A stretch of 64,000 nt of DNA from positions 26,317-90,316 of the forward strand of contig JACRHD010000009.1 in NCBI GenBank assembly GCA_016234115.1. Reading direction: 5' to 3'. How positions within the stretch are numbered: position 1 is the first letter of the stretch; every line of letters starts with the position of its first letter. The position numbers and the translations under genes are program-made. The DNA comes from Nitrospirota bacterium (GTDB lineage: Bacteria; Nitrospirota; Thermodesulfovibrionia; UBA6902). The notes under the pieces are model-generated. The model was not told the origin of the DNA and did no database searches. It saw only the letters and a program-made list of their open reading frames with translations. Below, piece after piece: positions 33,123 to 40,498 of this stretch.

Positions 33123-33159
33123 ATTATAACTTATCAAAACAAATTGAAGAAATTGTGAA
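33123..33159 (-). promoter_or_regulatory. Promoter with TGAA repeats for the CPKC gene
   Basis: On the minus strand TATAAT (33128-33123) has 16 nt between it and the first of two TGAA boxes (33145-33148, 33156-33159) spaced 11 bp. The Spy-like gene also has GATAAT with a TGAA 16 nt upstream, which suggests one shared regulator. Confidence 0.45.
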
Positions 33160-33166
33160 GGGGACG

Positions 33167-33292
33167 TAAGAGTTAAGAGTCAAGAGTTAAGAGTAGGGGG
33201 GACCCGGTGGGTTGCCCTTTCATCGTCAGAGCCCATAGTTCGACGGGCTCACTATGATATGCTTGTCACCCTATCTTGACGAAGGGTGTGCA
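33167..33292. repeat. AGAGTTA array and CCCTTTCATCGTC hairpin
   Basis: Heptamers AGAGTTAAGAGTCAAGAGTTA (33172-33192) are followed by an inverted repeat with CCTTTCATCGTCAGAG left and CTTGACGAAGGG right, with an inner CATAGTTCGACGGGCTCACTATG palindrome. It lies downstream of the kinase gene and may terminate it. Confidence 0.7.
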
Positions 33293-33296
33293 TTTT

Positions 33297-34652
33297 TTAA
33301 AATATTACCGTAAACTTCGACCCCTTGCCCGGGGCGCTGTCCACTTCTACGCGGCCCCCCATTACTTCGACAAGTTCTTTTACGATGGCGAGTCCAAGTC
33401 CTTTTCCGCCGGATTCCTCATCCTTGTAAAATCTCTCGAAGATCTTTGAAAGCCTTCCTTCTTCGATGCCGCTTCCCGTGTCTTCAACGGAGATGAGGAA
33501 CCCCTGGGCATGGTCCTGAACATGTTTGTCCCATTTGACGGCGATCCCGCCTGAGCCTGTATGCCTGAACGCGTTGGTGAGAAGGTTCTTCAGTATGATA
33601 TGGAGCTTCTCCGGATACGTCTTTACAATAAGAGGCGGGCCTTCGGTCGTTAAATAAAGCCCCTTTTCCTCGATGAGTTTCTTCATGACCCCGGCAGTCG
33701 ATTCGACAAAATCCCTGAGATTGATCTCCTCGATGTCCCCTTTCCTGAAAAAACTCGCCTCGGCCCTGGTGATGTCTTCAATCCCCTCGACAAGCGAGAT
33801 CATCCTCCGCACCTCTGAATTAATGTTCCTGAATACCTCGCCAGGATCGGACAGCACCCCGTCTTCAACAGCTTCGAGGTTCCCCTTGATGATAGTCAGC
33901 GGCGTTCTTAATTCGTGCGTAATATTGGAGGTAAGGTGCTTTCTCAACAGGTCCTCTCTCTTGAGCGCCTCAGCCATATAAAAAAAGGTCTCGGTCAGCA
34001 TGTCGAGCTCGTCCGTGTATCCCCGGCGCGGTTTCGGTCTGAGGACTGCGAATTCCCCTCGCGCAATTTTACCCGCGGCCTCCGTCAGTTTCATCACGGG
34101 TTTGGAAAGGAGCGAGGTGAACAGGACCGACAGCAATAAGGCGCCTGCGCCGGCTATCATAAAGGAGATAACAAGAAACTCTCTGCCCCGCTTTCTGAAT
34201 ATCTCCTCCTTCAGCGGCAGCGCGCCGAACCTTTCGAGGGGCCTTACATACAGCTTACCGATCTCCCTGCCTTCAATATAGAGGGGGTACCACGTAAAAT
34301 CGCCTTTCCCGGACGGGAGGTTGAGATATGATCTCATCCTGTGCAGCATGTATGAATCCATTGAAAAGAGCACGTCGGCGGAGGACATAATCCTGCGGCC
34401 CGCGCTGTCTTCGAGATATGTTTCGAACCCGAGCATAAGGCCCCAGTGAAGCGTTTCATGGAGCGACCCATGGTCCCATGTATCGTTTTTGTAGCTCCCT
34501 TCGATAGAGGCGAGGACCCAGTATAACTGGTCCTCTTTCGTGCCCTTGAGGAAATCGTCGAAGTCCTTCATGATGAGTCGCTCAAAGGCAATGTTCGACA
34601 GCAGGGCGAGAAGGATGACGAATATGAATGCTGAAAATAATTTAGTCCTCAT
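33297..34652 (-). CDS. Envelope sensor histidine kinase
   Basis: A 451-residue two-pass kinase: membrane helices at about residues 5-27 and 160-183 flank a periplasmic domain of about 130 residues; HAMP; HisKA with SNITHELRTPLTIIKG (phospho-His near residue 246); HATPase with KNLLTNAFRHT, VEDTGSGIEEGRL and GGKGLGLAIV. CpxA/BaeS-like layout. It starts inside the response regulator's end (11-bp overlap). Given nearby Spy-like, thioredoxin and Cys-rich secreted genes with shared repeats, an envelope or metal/redox stress signal is the best guess. Confidence 0.9.
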   Translation of the reverse strand: MRTKLFSAFIFVILLALLSNIAFERLIMKDFDDFLKGTKEDQLYWVLASIEGSYKNDTWDHGSLHETLHWGLMLGFETYLEDSAGRRIMSSADVLFSMDSYMLHRMRSYLNLPSGKGDFTWYPLYIEGREIGKLYVRPLERFGALPLKEEIFRKRGREFLVISFMIAGAGALLLSVLFTSLLSKPVMKLTEAAGKIARGEFAVLRPKPRRGYTDELDMLTETFFYMAEALKREDLLRKHLTSNITHELRTPLTIIKGNLEAVEDGVLSDPGEVFRNINSEVRRMISLVEGIEDITRAEASFFRKGDIEEINLRDFVESTAGVMKKLIEEKGLYLTTEGPPLIVKTYPEKLHIILKNLLTNAFRHTGSGGIAVKWDKHVQDHAQGFLISVEDTGSGIEEGRLSKIFERFYKDEESGGKGLGLAIVKELVEVMGGRVEVDSAPGKGSKFTVIF

Positions 34653-35334
34653 CAGGGCGGCCGATAAATCTGTATCCTATCCCGTAGACCGTCTTGATGT
34701 ATGACGGGTTTTTGGGGTCTTCCTCGATCTTGTGGCGGATGTTTTTGATGTGGGCGTCTATTGTCCTGTCGTATCCCTCGAAATCATAACCGAGGATGAC
34801 ATTTACAAGCTGCAGTCTTGAGAAGACCTGTTCCGGATGTTCGGCGAGACACTGCAGCAGCTTGAATTCAGTGGGCGTAAGCACCACGGGCGAGCCGTTT
34901 CTGCGTATCTCGAAACGGAAAGAATCGATCACAAGGTCGCCCTTGTTGAAACTGACGCTCTGTTTCGTCCCTTTCGCCCGCCGGAGCAGGGCCTTTACCC
35001 TTGCCGCTAATTCTCTCGGGCTGAAGGGCTTCACGACATAATCATCAGCCCCTATGCCGAGCCCCTTAATGCGGTCCTCTTCGTCGCTCTTTGCGGTCAG
35101 CATGATGATGGGCACATCCGAATCAGCCCGAACGGTCCGGCATATGTCTTCCCCGTCCATGTCGGGGAGCATGAGGTCCAGGACAATCAGGTCGAACCTT
35201 TCTTTCAGCAGGGAAACGGCGAGGCGCCCTGTCTGCGCCACGGTCACGACAAAGCCGTCTTTTTCGAGGTATGCCTTTACGATGTCCGATATCTGCTTTT
35301 CATCTTCGACAACGAGTATCCTGCCTCTGTTCAT
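34642..35334 (-). CDS. OmpR-family response regulator
   Basis: A 230-residue regulator: receiver domain (ILVVEDEKQISDIV, phospho-Asp in LIVLDLMLPDMDG, Lys in DDYVVKPFSPREL) and a winged-helix DNA-binding domain (LTPTEFKLLQCLAEHPEQVFSR, TIDAHIKNIRHKIEEDP, VYGIGYRF). It transcribes from the minus strand ahead of its kinase. The ATG at 35334 is preferred to the longer frame, which adds residues with no conserved match. OmpR-type proteins bind 10-11 bp direct repeats, which fits the TGAA boxes at 31946 and 33145. Confidence 0.93.
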   Translation of the reverse strand: MNRGRILVVEDEKQISDIVKAYLEKDGFVVTVAQTGRLAVSLLKERFDLIVLDLMLPDMDGEDICRTVRADSDVPIIMLTAKSDEEDRIKGLGIGADDYVVKPFSPRELAARVKALLRRAKGTKQSVSFNKGDLVIDSFRFEIRRNGSPVVLTPTEFKLLQCLAEHPEQVFSRLQLVNVILGYDFEGYDRTIDAHIKNIRHKIEEDPKNPSYIKTVYGIGYRFIGRPDED

Positions 35335-35355
35335 GGTAAAATGATAACAAAAAGA

Positions 35356-35439
35356 CAGGGTCAAGGGTCAAGGGGCAAGGGGGCAAAGGGAGAAAAGCCC
35401 GGTCTTTACTTGACCCTTGACCCCTGACCCTTGACCCTG
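35356..35439. repeat. GGGTCAA heptamer hairpin with T run
   Basis: CAGGGTCAAGGGTCAAGGGG (35356-35375) pairs with inverted TGACCCTTGACCCCTGACCC... (35410-35439), followed by six T. It sits between divergent genes, so it could influence the yggS promoter. Confidence 0.88.
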
Positions 35440-35487
35440 TTTTTTCCTCTTGCCAACAAAAAAGCAAAAATGTTAGGCTTCTATGCA

Positions 35488-36171
35488 ATGACGATTCCGG
35501 AAAATCTTGCTGCGGTCCTCGAAAGGATACGCAGCTCCGCCGTCAGGGCTGGAAGGGACCCCCGGGGAATCAAACTTGTCGCAGTCACAAAGACAGTCGG
35601 CCTGCCCGACATCGTCGAGGCGATAAACAGGGGAGCGACGATCCTTGGAGAAAGCAGGGTGCAGGAAGCGCAGAAAAAGATTTCAAATTTCAAATTTCAA
35701 ATTTCAAATCCTGAAATTGAGTGGCATTTGATCGGGCATTTGCAGAAGAACAAGGCCAGGCATGCGGTCGGTCTGTTCGACCTTATTCATACTGTAGACT
35801 CTGTAGGCCTTGCGGAGGAAATCGGTCGGCAGGCGGCAAAGGCAGGCAAGTCGCAGAGGGTCCTCGTACAGGTAAAGCTTTCAGGGGAAGAGGCCAAACA
35901 CGGGGCGGCGGAGAGGGATTTGATGGAGACTCTCGGGAAAATTTCGGTAATGAAGGACCTTAAACTGGAGGGCCTCATGACAATTCCTCCTTATTTTGAA
36001 GATCCCGGTTTGGTAAGGCCTTATTTCAGGAGGTTGAGAGAATTGAGGGATGAAGGGTCCAGGCAAGGCTTTGATTTGCCGGAGTTGTCAATGGGAATGT
36101 CCAATGACTTTGAGGTTGCGGTCGAAGAAGGCGCGACCATGGTAAGGATCGGGAGCGCGATCTTCGGATAG
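35488..36171 (+). CDS. yggS: YggS-family PLP homeostasis protein with repeat insertion
   Basis: A 227-residue pyridoxal-phosphate binding protein, TIM-barrel type, that buffers PLP and affects amino acid pools. Segments: LVAVTKTV (PLP lysine), GESRVQEAQKK, IEWHLIGHLQKNKA, LVQVKLSGEEAKHGA, LEGLMTIPPY and LSMGMSNDFEVAVEEGATMVRIGSAIFG. An array of four ATTTCAA units (35680-35707) inserts ISNFKFQISN just before the conserved EWHLIGHLQ. The start at 35488 is preferred; an ATG at 35470 adds six residues. No clear ribosome site. It heads the yggS-proC-yggT-divIVA set known from many Gram-positives and several diderm phyla. Confidence 0.9.
   Translation: MTIPENLAAVLERIRSSAVRAGRDPRGIKLVAVTKTVGLPDIVEAINRGATILGESRVQEAQKKISNFKFQISNPEIEWHLIGHLQKNKARHAVGLFDLIHTVDSVGLAEEIGRQAAKAGKSQRVLVQVKLSGEEAKHGAAERDLMETLGKISVMKDLKLEGLMTIPPYFEDPGLVRPYFRRLRELRDEGSRQGFDLPELSMGMSNDFEVAVEEGATMVRIGSAIFG
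35680..35708. repeat. ATTTCAA heptamer array inside yggS
   Basis: Four perfect ATTTCAA units in frame, encoding SNFKFQISN-like residues. Confidence 0.9.
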
Positions 36172-36186
36172 AGACAGAGTAACGCG

Positions 36187-36250
36187 TTATGAGTTAAGAG
36201 TTAAGTGAGCGGTATCCAATCTTTTTTCTTGACTCTTAACTCTTAACTCC
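36187..36250. repeat. AGTTAAG heptamer hairpin after yggS
   Basis: ATGAGTTAAGAGTTAAG on the left and CTTGACTCTTAACTCTTAACTCC on the right give a hairpin, with the loop between them. Confidence 0.8.
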
Positions 36251-36282
36251 AATCCGTATTTATCGGGTTAATAGAATTTGGG

Positions 36283-36533
36283 CTCATCGTGGAAGAGTGT
36301 GGGTGATTTCAATTAACAAACGCGTCATTCCCGCAGTCAGTTGAGCGGGAATCCAGTGAATATAAATAATTTCTTTTTAAGAGAGTAGATGATAATAAAG
36401 CTTGTTCAAGAAGATGGGGCTTAAAGAGTGGAAAGCCGAAAGCAATTGCTTCTTAAGGCGATGGATCCCGATTAAAAACTTCGGGAATGACGTTGCTTGC
36501 AAGCTGTTTTAACCCACACTCTTACGCGATGAG
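36283..36533. mobile_element. Hairpin element containing a 170-bp MITE-like repeat (copy 2)
   Basis: An outer inverted repeat CTCATCG (36283-36289), AAGAGTGTGGGT (36293-36304) pairs with ACCCACACTCTT (36512-36523), CGATGAG (36527-36533). Within it is 36323-36492, a near copy of the element at 1996-2168, ending CGTCATTCCCG/CGGGAATGACG. The nesting suggests insertion of the repeat into an existing hairpin. It fills most of the gap between yggS and proC. Confidence 0.75.
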
Positions 36534-36573
36534 ACAGAATTTGTCTGGGAAAAGCATGTAAGGGAGCGATATA

Positions 36574-37374
36574 ATGACGATTGGTTTTATTGGCGGCGGT
36601 AATATGGCGGAAGCGTTAATTAAAGGGGCAAGGGTCAAGGGTCAAGGGTCAGCGGTGGAAATCCTTGTCTCCGAGCCCCGTCAAGACAGAAGGCAATATT
36701 TAGAACAAACATACGGCGTCAGGACCACAGCGTCCAACAAAGAAGCCGTCTCTTCATGCAGGATTATCATCCTTGCGGTAAAGCCCCAGAATATGGAGGC
36801 GGTGCTTGAGGAAATCTCGCCGGCTGTTACGGAAGACAAGACAGTGGTCTCGATTGCGGCCGGTATTACGCTTTCGTACCTGGCGTCAAAGCTGAAGACG
36901 AAAAGACTCATCCGCGTCATGCCGAATACGCCGGCCCTGGTGCAGAAGGGCATGACGGTCATGTCTTTGTGCGAATGTTTTTCGGATTCGGATATGGCCG
37001 CGGTCAGGGAAATCTTCATGTCCATCGGCGAGGTCCTGGTATTGCCTGAAAAATATATGGACGCGGTAACCGCTGTGTCCGGCAGCGGGCCCGCGTTTAT
37101 CGCCCTCTTTGCCGAAGCGATGATCGAGGCTGGAGTAAAACTGGGACTGAGCGAAGATGACGCGCGTACACTAACGGTGCAGACTGCCGTCGGAACGGCA
37201 AGATTATTAGAGACCCGGATGCCGCCCTCGAAGCTGAGGGAAATGGTGACATCGCCCGGGGGGACTACTGCGGCGGGACTGAACGTATTCGCTGAAAAGG
37301 GCCTGAAGGAAATTGTAACGGCCGCATTGACGGCCGCAAAAAAGAGGGCGGAGGAATTAGGGAGGAGGGATTGA
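36574..37374 (+). CDS. proC: Pyrroline-5-carboxylate reductase with repeat insertion
   Basis: A 266-residue enzyme making proline. Rossmann motif IGFIGGGNMAEALI, then VKPQNM, IRVMPNTPA, AVSGSGPAFIALFAEAM, and SPGGTTAAGL. An array of GGGTCAA heptamers (36624-36652) adds KGARVKGQGSAV between helix 1 and strand 2 of the Rossmann fold, where relatives have a shorter, variable loop. GGGAG lies upstream of the ATG. Next gene starts 1 nt past the stop. Confidence 0.95.
   Translation: MTIGFIGGGNMAEALIKGARVKGQGSAVEILVSEPRQDRRQYLEQTYGVRTTASNKEAVSSCRIIILAVKPQNMEAVLEEISPAVTEDKTVVSIAAGITLSYLASKLKTKRLIRVMPNTPALVQKGMTVMSLCECFSDSDMAAVREIFMSIGEVLVLPEKYMDAVTAVSGSGPAFIALFAEAMIEAGVKLGLSEDDARTLTVQTAVGTARLLETRMPPSKLREMVTSPGGTTAAGLNVFAEKGLKEIVTAALTAAKKRAEELGRRD
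36624..36652. repeat. GGGTCAA heptamer array inside proC
   Basis: Four tandem units (GGGGCAA, GGGTCAA, GGGTCAA, GGGTCAG) in frame. Confidence 0.9.
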
Positions 37375-37375
37375 T

Positions 37376-37672
37376 ATGTTTATATTCGGAAACTTTTTTA
37401 CTGCGATAGGTTATATACTGAATACGGTGTTGACCGTCTACATGTGGGCAATCATCATCTCGGCCCTCCTGTCCTGGGTAAACCCGGACCCTTACAACCC
37501 GATTGTCAGGTTCCTATATTCAATTACAGAGCCGGTCCTCGGACCGATACGGCGCAGGATAGGGTTTTCAATCGGCATGGATATTTCGCCCATGATCGTG
37601 ATCCTTATCATCCTGTTCATTAAACATTTCATCGTTGCGTCCCTGCTTGACATGGGAGCGAGGATGAGGTGA
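37376..37672 (+). CDS. yggT: YggT-family membrane protein
   Basis: A 98-residue protein with two hydrophobic helices and the conserved ALLSWVNPDPYNPIVRF and YSITEPVLGPIRRRI segments. Family function is unclear, with suggested links to osmotic response or cell division sites. The location between proC and divIVA is a typical conserved order. Confidence 0.88.
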   Translation: MFIFGNFFTAIGYILNTVLTVYMWAIIISALLSWVNPDPYNPIVRFLYSITEPVLGPIRRRIGFSIGMDISPMIVILIILFIKHFIVASLLDMGARMR

Positions 37673-37675
37673 CAT

Positions 37676-37706
37676 AAGAGTTCGGAGTTTAGAGTTTAGA
37701 GTTTCG
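37676..37706. repeat. AGAGTTT heptamer array
   Basis: AGAGTTCGGAGTTTAGAGTTTAGAGTTT directly after yggT; the inverted partner is not obvious, so this is a half element. Confidence 0.7.
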
Positions 37707-37802
37707 TAGGGGGCGAGGCGGCGACTCGCCCTTTGATTTTTTCCTGCTTACGGATTATAGTAATTTCTGCCATTATAAACTTTAATAATTTATGGGGGTA
37801 GT

Positions 37803-38276
37803 ATGCGAATAACGCCGCTTGATATTCAGCAAAAACAGTTCAAGACGCGGTTCAGGGGTTTTGACATGGAAGACGTTGATTCTTTTCTCGAACTCATCAG
37901 GGAAGAGATGGAAGAGCTCCTCAGGGAAAACGCAAACCTGAGGGAAGAGTCCAAGAGATACGAGAAGCAGTTAAAGGAGTATAAGAATATCGAGACCACT
38001 CTGAAGGACACCCTTATAAGCACCCAGCAGATGGTCGACGAATACAGAAACACGGCAAAGAAGGAGGCCGAGCTCATTGTCAAGGAAGCGGAATTGAAGA
38101 CTGATGAAATGATCAGCGCGGCGCAGGAGAAGATCGTGAAGATACATGAGGATATCACCGACCTCAAGGGCATAAGGAGGCATTTCAAGGAGGAATTGAA
38201 AAGGCTGATAGAGAGCCACATGAGGATGCTCGAGTTCGACAAGGAACGCGAGGCGGAAGCGTCGAATGAAATATAA
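37803..38276 (+). CDS. divIVA: DivIVA-domain cell division/polarity protein
   Basis: A 157-residue protein with the membrane-binding N-terminal motif MRITPLDIQQKQFKTRFRGF and an EDVDSFLELI segment, followed by coiled coil to the C-terminus. DivIVA recognises curved membrane and tethers other factors. It is unusual outside Gram-positives but occurs in several diderm phyla including Nitrospirota. The next gene overlaps it by 11 bp. Confidence 0.9.
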   Translation: MRITPLDIQQKQFKTRFRGFDMEDVDSFLELIREEMEELLRENANLREESKRYEKQLKEYKNIETTLKDTLISTQQMVDEYRNTAKKEAELIVKEAELKTDEMISAAQEKIVKIHEDITDLKGIRRHFKEELKRLIESHMRMLEFDKEREAEASNEI

Positions 38277-39522
38277 GACGCTCAAGGGACTTCAGGACAT
38301 CCTTGCTCCGGACATCCCGGTCTGGCAGCACATAGAAGCGGTCGCCCGGGACATCTTCAGGACGTACGGCTATCAGGAGATCAGATTGCCCATACTCGAG
38401 TCTACTGAAATTTTTACGCGAAGCATCGGCGAGACGTCCGATATCGTGGAAAAAGAGATGTATACCTTTCAGGACAAGGGCGGCAGGAGCGTGACTTTAC
38501 GTCCCGAAGGCACGGCGTCCTTCGTCAGGGCATATGTCGAGCATCACCTGTATAACAATCCCGCCCCGCAGAAATTTTACTACATGGGGCCCATGTTCCG
38601 GTATGAAAGGCCCCAGGCCTACAGGTACAGGCAGTTTTATCAGATCGGCGCGGAGGCCATGGGCATAGAAGACCCGAATCTCGACGCGGAGATCATTTCG
38701 CTGCTTTCAGCTATACTCAGGCGCATCGGACTTGAAGGACTGAATTTCGAGATAACGTCCATCGGCTGCAAGGCCTGCAGGCCCGGTTACCGCGAGGCGC
38801 TGAAAAATTATTTGCGCGATAAGTTAGACGGCTTCTGCGGCGACTGCCGGAGGCGCTATGATCTTAATCCCCTGAGGATACTGGACTGCAAGGTCCCGGA
38901 GTGCATAAGCTCCAGACAGGGATCGCCTCCCGTGCTCGATTATCTTTGCGCCGGCTGCAGGGAACATTTTGACGGATTAAAATACAATCTGGATCTTCTG
39001 AAAGTGCCGCACACAATCAATCCCAATCTGGTCAGGGGACTTGACTACTACACGAAGACCGCCTTTGAAGTCACCAGTGAATCGCTGGGAAGTCAGAAGG
39101 CCGTTGCTGCCGGGGGACGGTACGACGGTCTCGTGGATGAGTTCGGGGGCCCGCCGACGCCAGGAATCGGCTTTGCCCTCGGAATGGAGAGGATCGTCCC
39201 TCTCATAAAGGGTTCCGTGAAAACATCCGAAGGACCGGACCTTTTTATTTGTCCCCTGGGCGACGAAGCGTCCGTAAAGGCCCTCGTGCTTGCTGAACAG
39301 TTGAGGACGCACGGAGTCAGGATCGAGGCGAATCTCGAGAGTTCTTCCATCAGGAGCCAGATGCGGAAGGCGGACCGCATCGGGGCAAGGAATGTTTTGG
39401 TCCTCGGAGAAGATGAGATCCGGAAAGGCGAAGTGGTGGTCAAGGACATGACGACCGGTACGGAGACCAGGACCCCTATCGATATACAGGAGCTGGCCCG
39501 ATTGATCCGTGAAAAAAAGTGA
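38266..39522 (+). CDS. hisS: Histidyl-tRNA synthetase
   Basis: A 418-residue class II aminoacyl-tRNA synthetase. Motif 2 region FRYERPQAYRYRQFYQIGAE, histidine motifs VRGLDYYTKTAFEV and AAGGRYDGL, motif 3 GFALGMERI, and a C-terminal anticodon domain (DLFICPLGDEA..., VLVLGEDEI). Start ATG lies inside divIVA. A Cys-rich section GFCGDCRRRYDLNPLRILDC is normal for the family. Confidence 0.96.
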   Translation: MKYKTLKGLQDILAPDIPVWQHIEAVARDIFRTYGYQEIRLPILESTEIFTRSIGETSDIVEKEMYTFQDKGGRSVTLRPEGTASFVRAYVEHHLYNNPAPQKFYYMGPMFRYERPQAYRYRQFYQIGAEAMGIEDPNLDAEIISLLSAILRRIGLEGLNFEITSIGCKACRPGYREALKNYLRDKLDGFCGDCRRRYDLNPLRILDCKVPECISSRQGSPPVLDYLCAGCREHFDGLKYNLDLLKVPHTINPNLVRGLDYYTKTAFEVTSESLGSQKAVAAGGRYDGLVDEFGGPPTPGIGFALGMERIVPLIKGSVKTSEGPDLFICPLGDEASVKALVLAEQLRTHGVRIEANLESSSIRSQMRKADRIGARNVLVLGEDEIRKGEVVVKDMTTGTETRTPIDIQELARLIREKK

Positions 39523-40237
39523 CCTCATAGAAGACTGCTCAGGCGTAATCCTCGCCGGAGGGGAAAACAGGAGGATGCCCGTCCTGAAGGGATTTATCGA
39601 GGTCGGGGGGAAGAAGATCATCGAGCGGAACCTGAAAATATTGCGCCGGCTTTTTCCCAGGGTGACGATCGTCACCAACCAGCCTGAGCGCTATGTCCAT
39701 CTCGGCGCGCCCATGCTTGGCGATGTTTATGACGTCAGGGGACCTATGACGGGTGTTTTGACCGCCCTGATGAATTCGCCGGAAGAATGGGTCTTTGTGT
39801 CGGCGTGCGACATGCCTTTTATAAATCCCGGCCTGATCAGGTTGATGGCCGGTGAGCGGTATAATCCGTCATGCCTCTCCATTATCGGAGAAGAAATGAA
39901 AAAGGACATCGCCCTCAGTCCCAAACCTGATGTTTACGATATTGTAGTGCCGGTAAACAATCACAGGGCGGAGCCGCTGTTTGCGTTTTATTCAAAGCGG
40001 GTGCTTGAGTCCCTGGAGCGTTTTATCCTTGCGGGCCAAAAGGGGATAAAATATTTTTTACTTAATCAAAATAATAGGGTAAAATATATATCATCGGACC
40101 AGATAAAAGATACGGACCCCGGGGCCCGGTCTTTTATCAACCTGAATACTCCGGAGGATATTGAACTTTATCTGGGCCCCGGAGACAAATTAAAATTTAA
40201 ACGTTCCGTTAATGAGCTGAAGCGGACGTCATCCTGA
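39509..40237 (+). CDS. mobA: Molybdenum cofactor guanylyltransferase-like NTP transferase
   Basis: A 242-residue nucleotidyltransferase of the MobA type: LAGGENRRMPVLKGF (nucleotide loop), DVRGPMTGVLTAL, VSACDMPFINPGLI, PLFAFYSKRVLESL, and FINLNTPEDI. MobA attaches GMP to molybdopterin, implying bis-MGD enzymes such as formate dehydrogenase or nitrate reductase elsewhere in the genome; formate dehydrogenase is also a common selenoenzyme. A GTG start at 39509 overlaps hisS by 14 nt. The usual SRMGxDK is written RRMPVLK, so related NTP transferases cannot be excluded. Confidence 0.78.
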   Translation: MKKSDLIEDCSGVILAGGENRRMPVLKGFIEVGGKKIIERNLKILRRLFPRVTIVTNQPERYVHLGAPMLGDVYDVRGPMTGVLTALMNSPEEWVFVSACDMPFINPGLIRLMAGERYNPSCLSIIGEEMKKDIALSPKPDVYDIVVPVNNHRAEPLFAFYSKRVLESLERFILAGQKGIKYFLLNQNNRVKYISSDQIKDTDPGARSFINLNTPEDIELYLGPGDKLKFKRSVNELKRTSS

Positions 40238-40283
40238 GCGTCGTGGGCTCAGTCAGGGGTGACAGGACCAGCGAGGAGGAAAA

Positions 40284-40493
40284 ATGTTCGGACTTGGAGC
40301 ATCGGAATTAATAATAATCCTTGTTATAGTTGTGATTCTTTTCGGGGCCACGAGGCTGCCTCAGATCGGAAAGGGCATAGGAGAAGCGATAAAGAATTTC
40401 AAGAAGGCTTCTTCAGAGCCTGACGAGATCGACGTCACGCCGAAAAAGGACAAAGTGGAAGGCCCCGGGACGGACAAAGAAGGCAAATCCTAA
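40284..40493 (+). CDS. tatA: Twin-arginine translocase subunit TatA/E
   Basis: A 69-residue protein: short N-terminal helix ([18 protein letters not shown]), the [22 protein letters not shown] amphipathic helix split by a Gly hinge, and a charged tail. It builds the pore-like part of Tat export, used by molybdoenzymes. Ribosome site GAGGA at 40274-40279. The neighbouring mobA fits a Tat/molybdoenzyme theme. Confidence 0.94.
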   Translation: MFGLGASELIIILVIVVILFGATRLPQIGKGIGEAIKNFKKASSEPDEIDVTPKKDKVEGPGTDKEGKS

Positions 40494-40498
40494 GCTGC

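Noticed and set aside
40284..40493. TatB instead of TatA
   Set aside because: At 69 residues and with [14 protein letters not shown] it fits TatA/E; TatB proteins have a Glu in the membrane helix and a longer tail.
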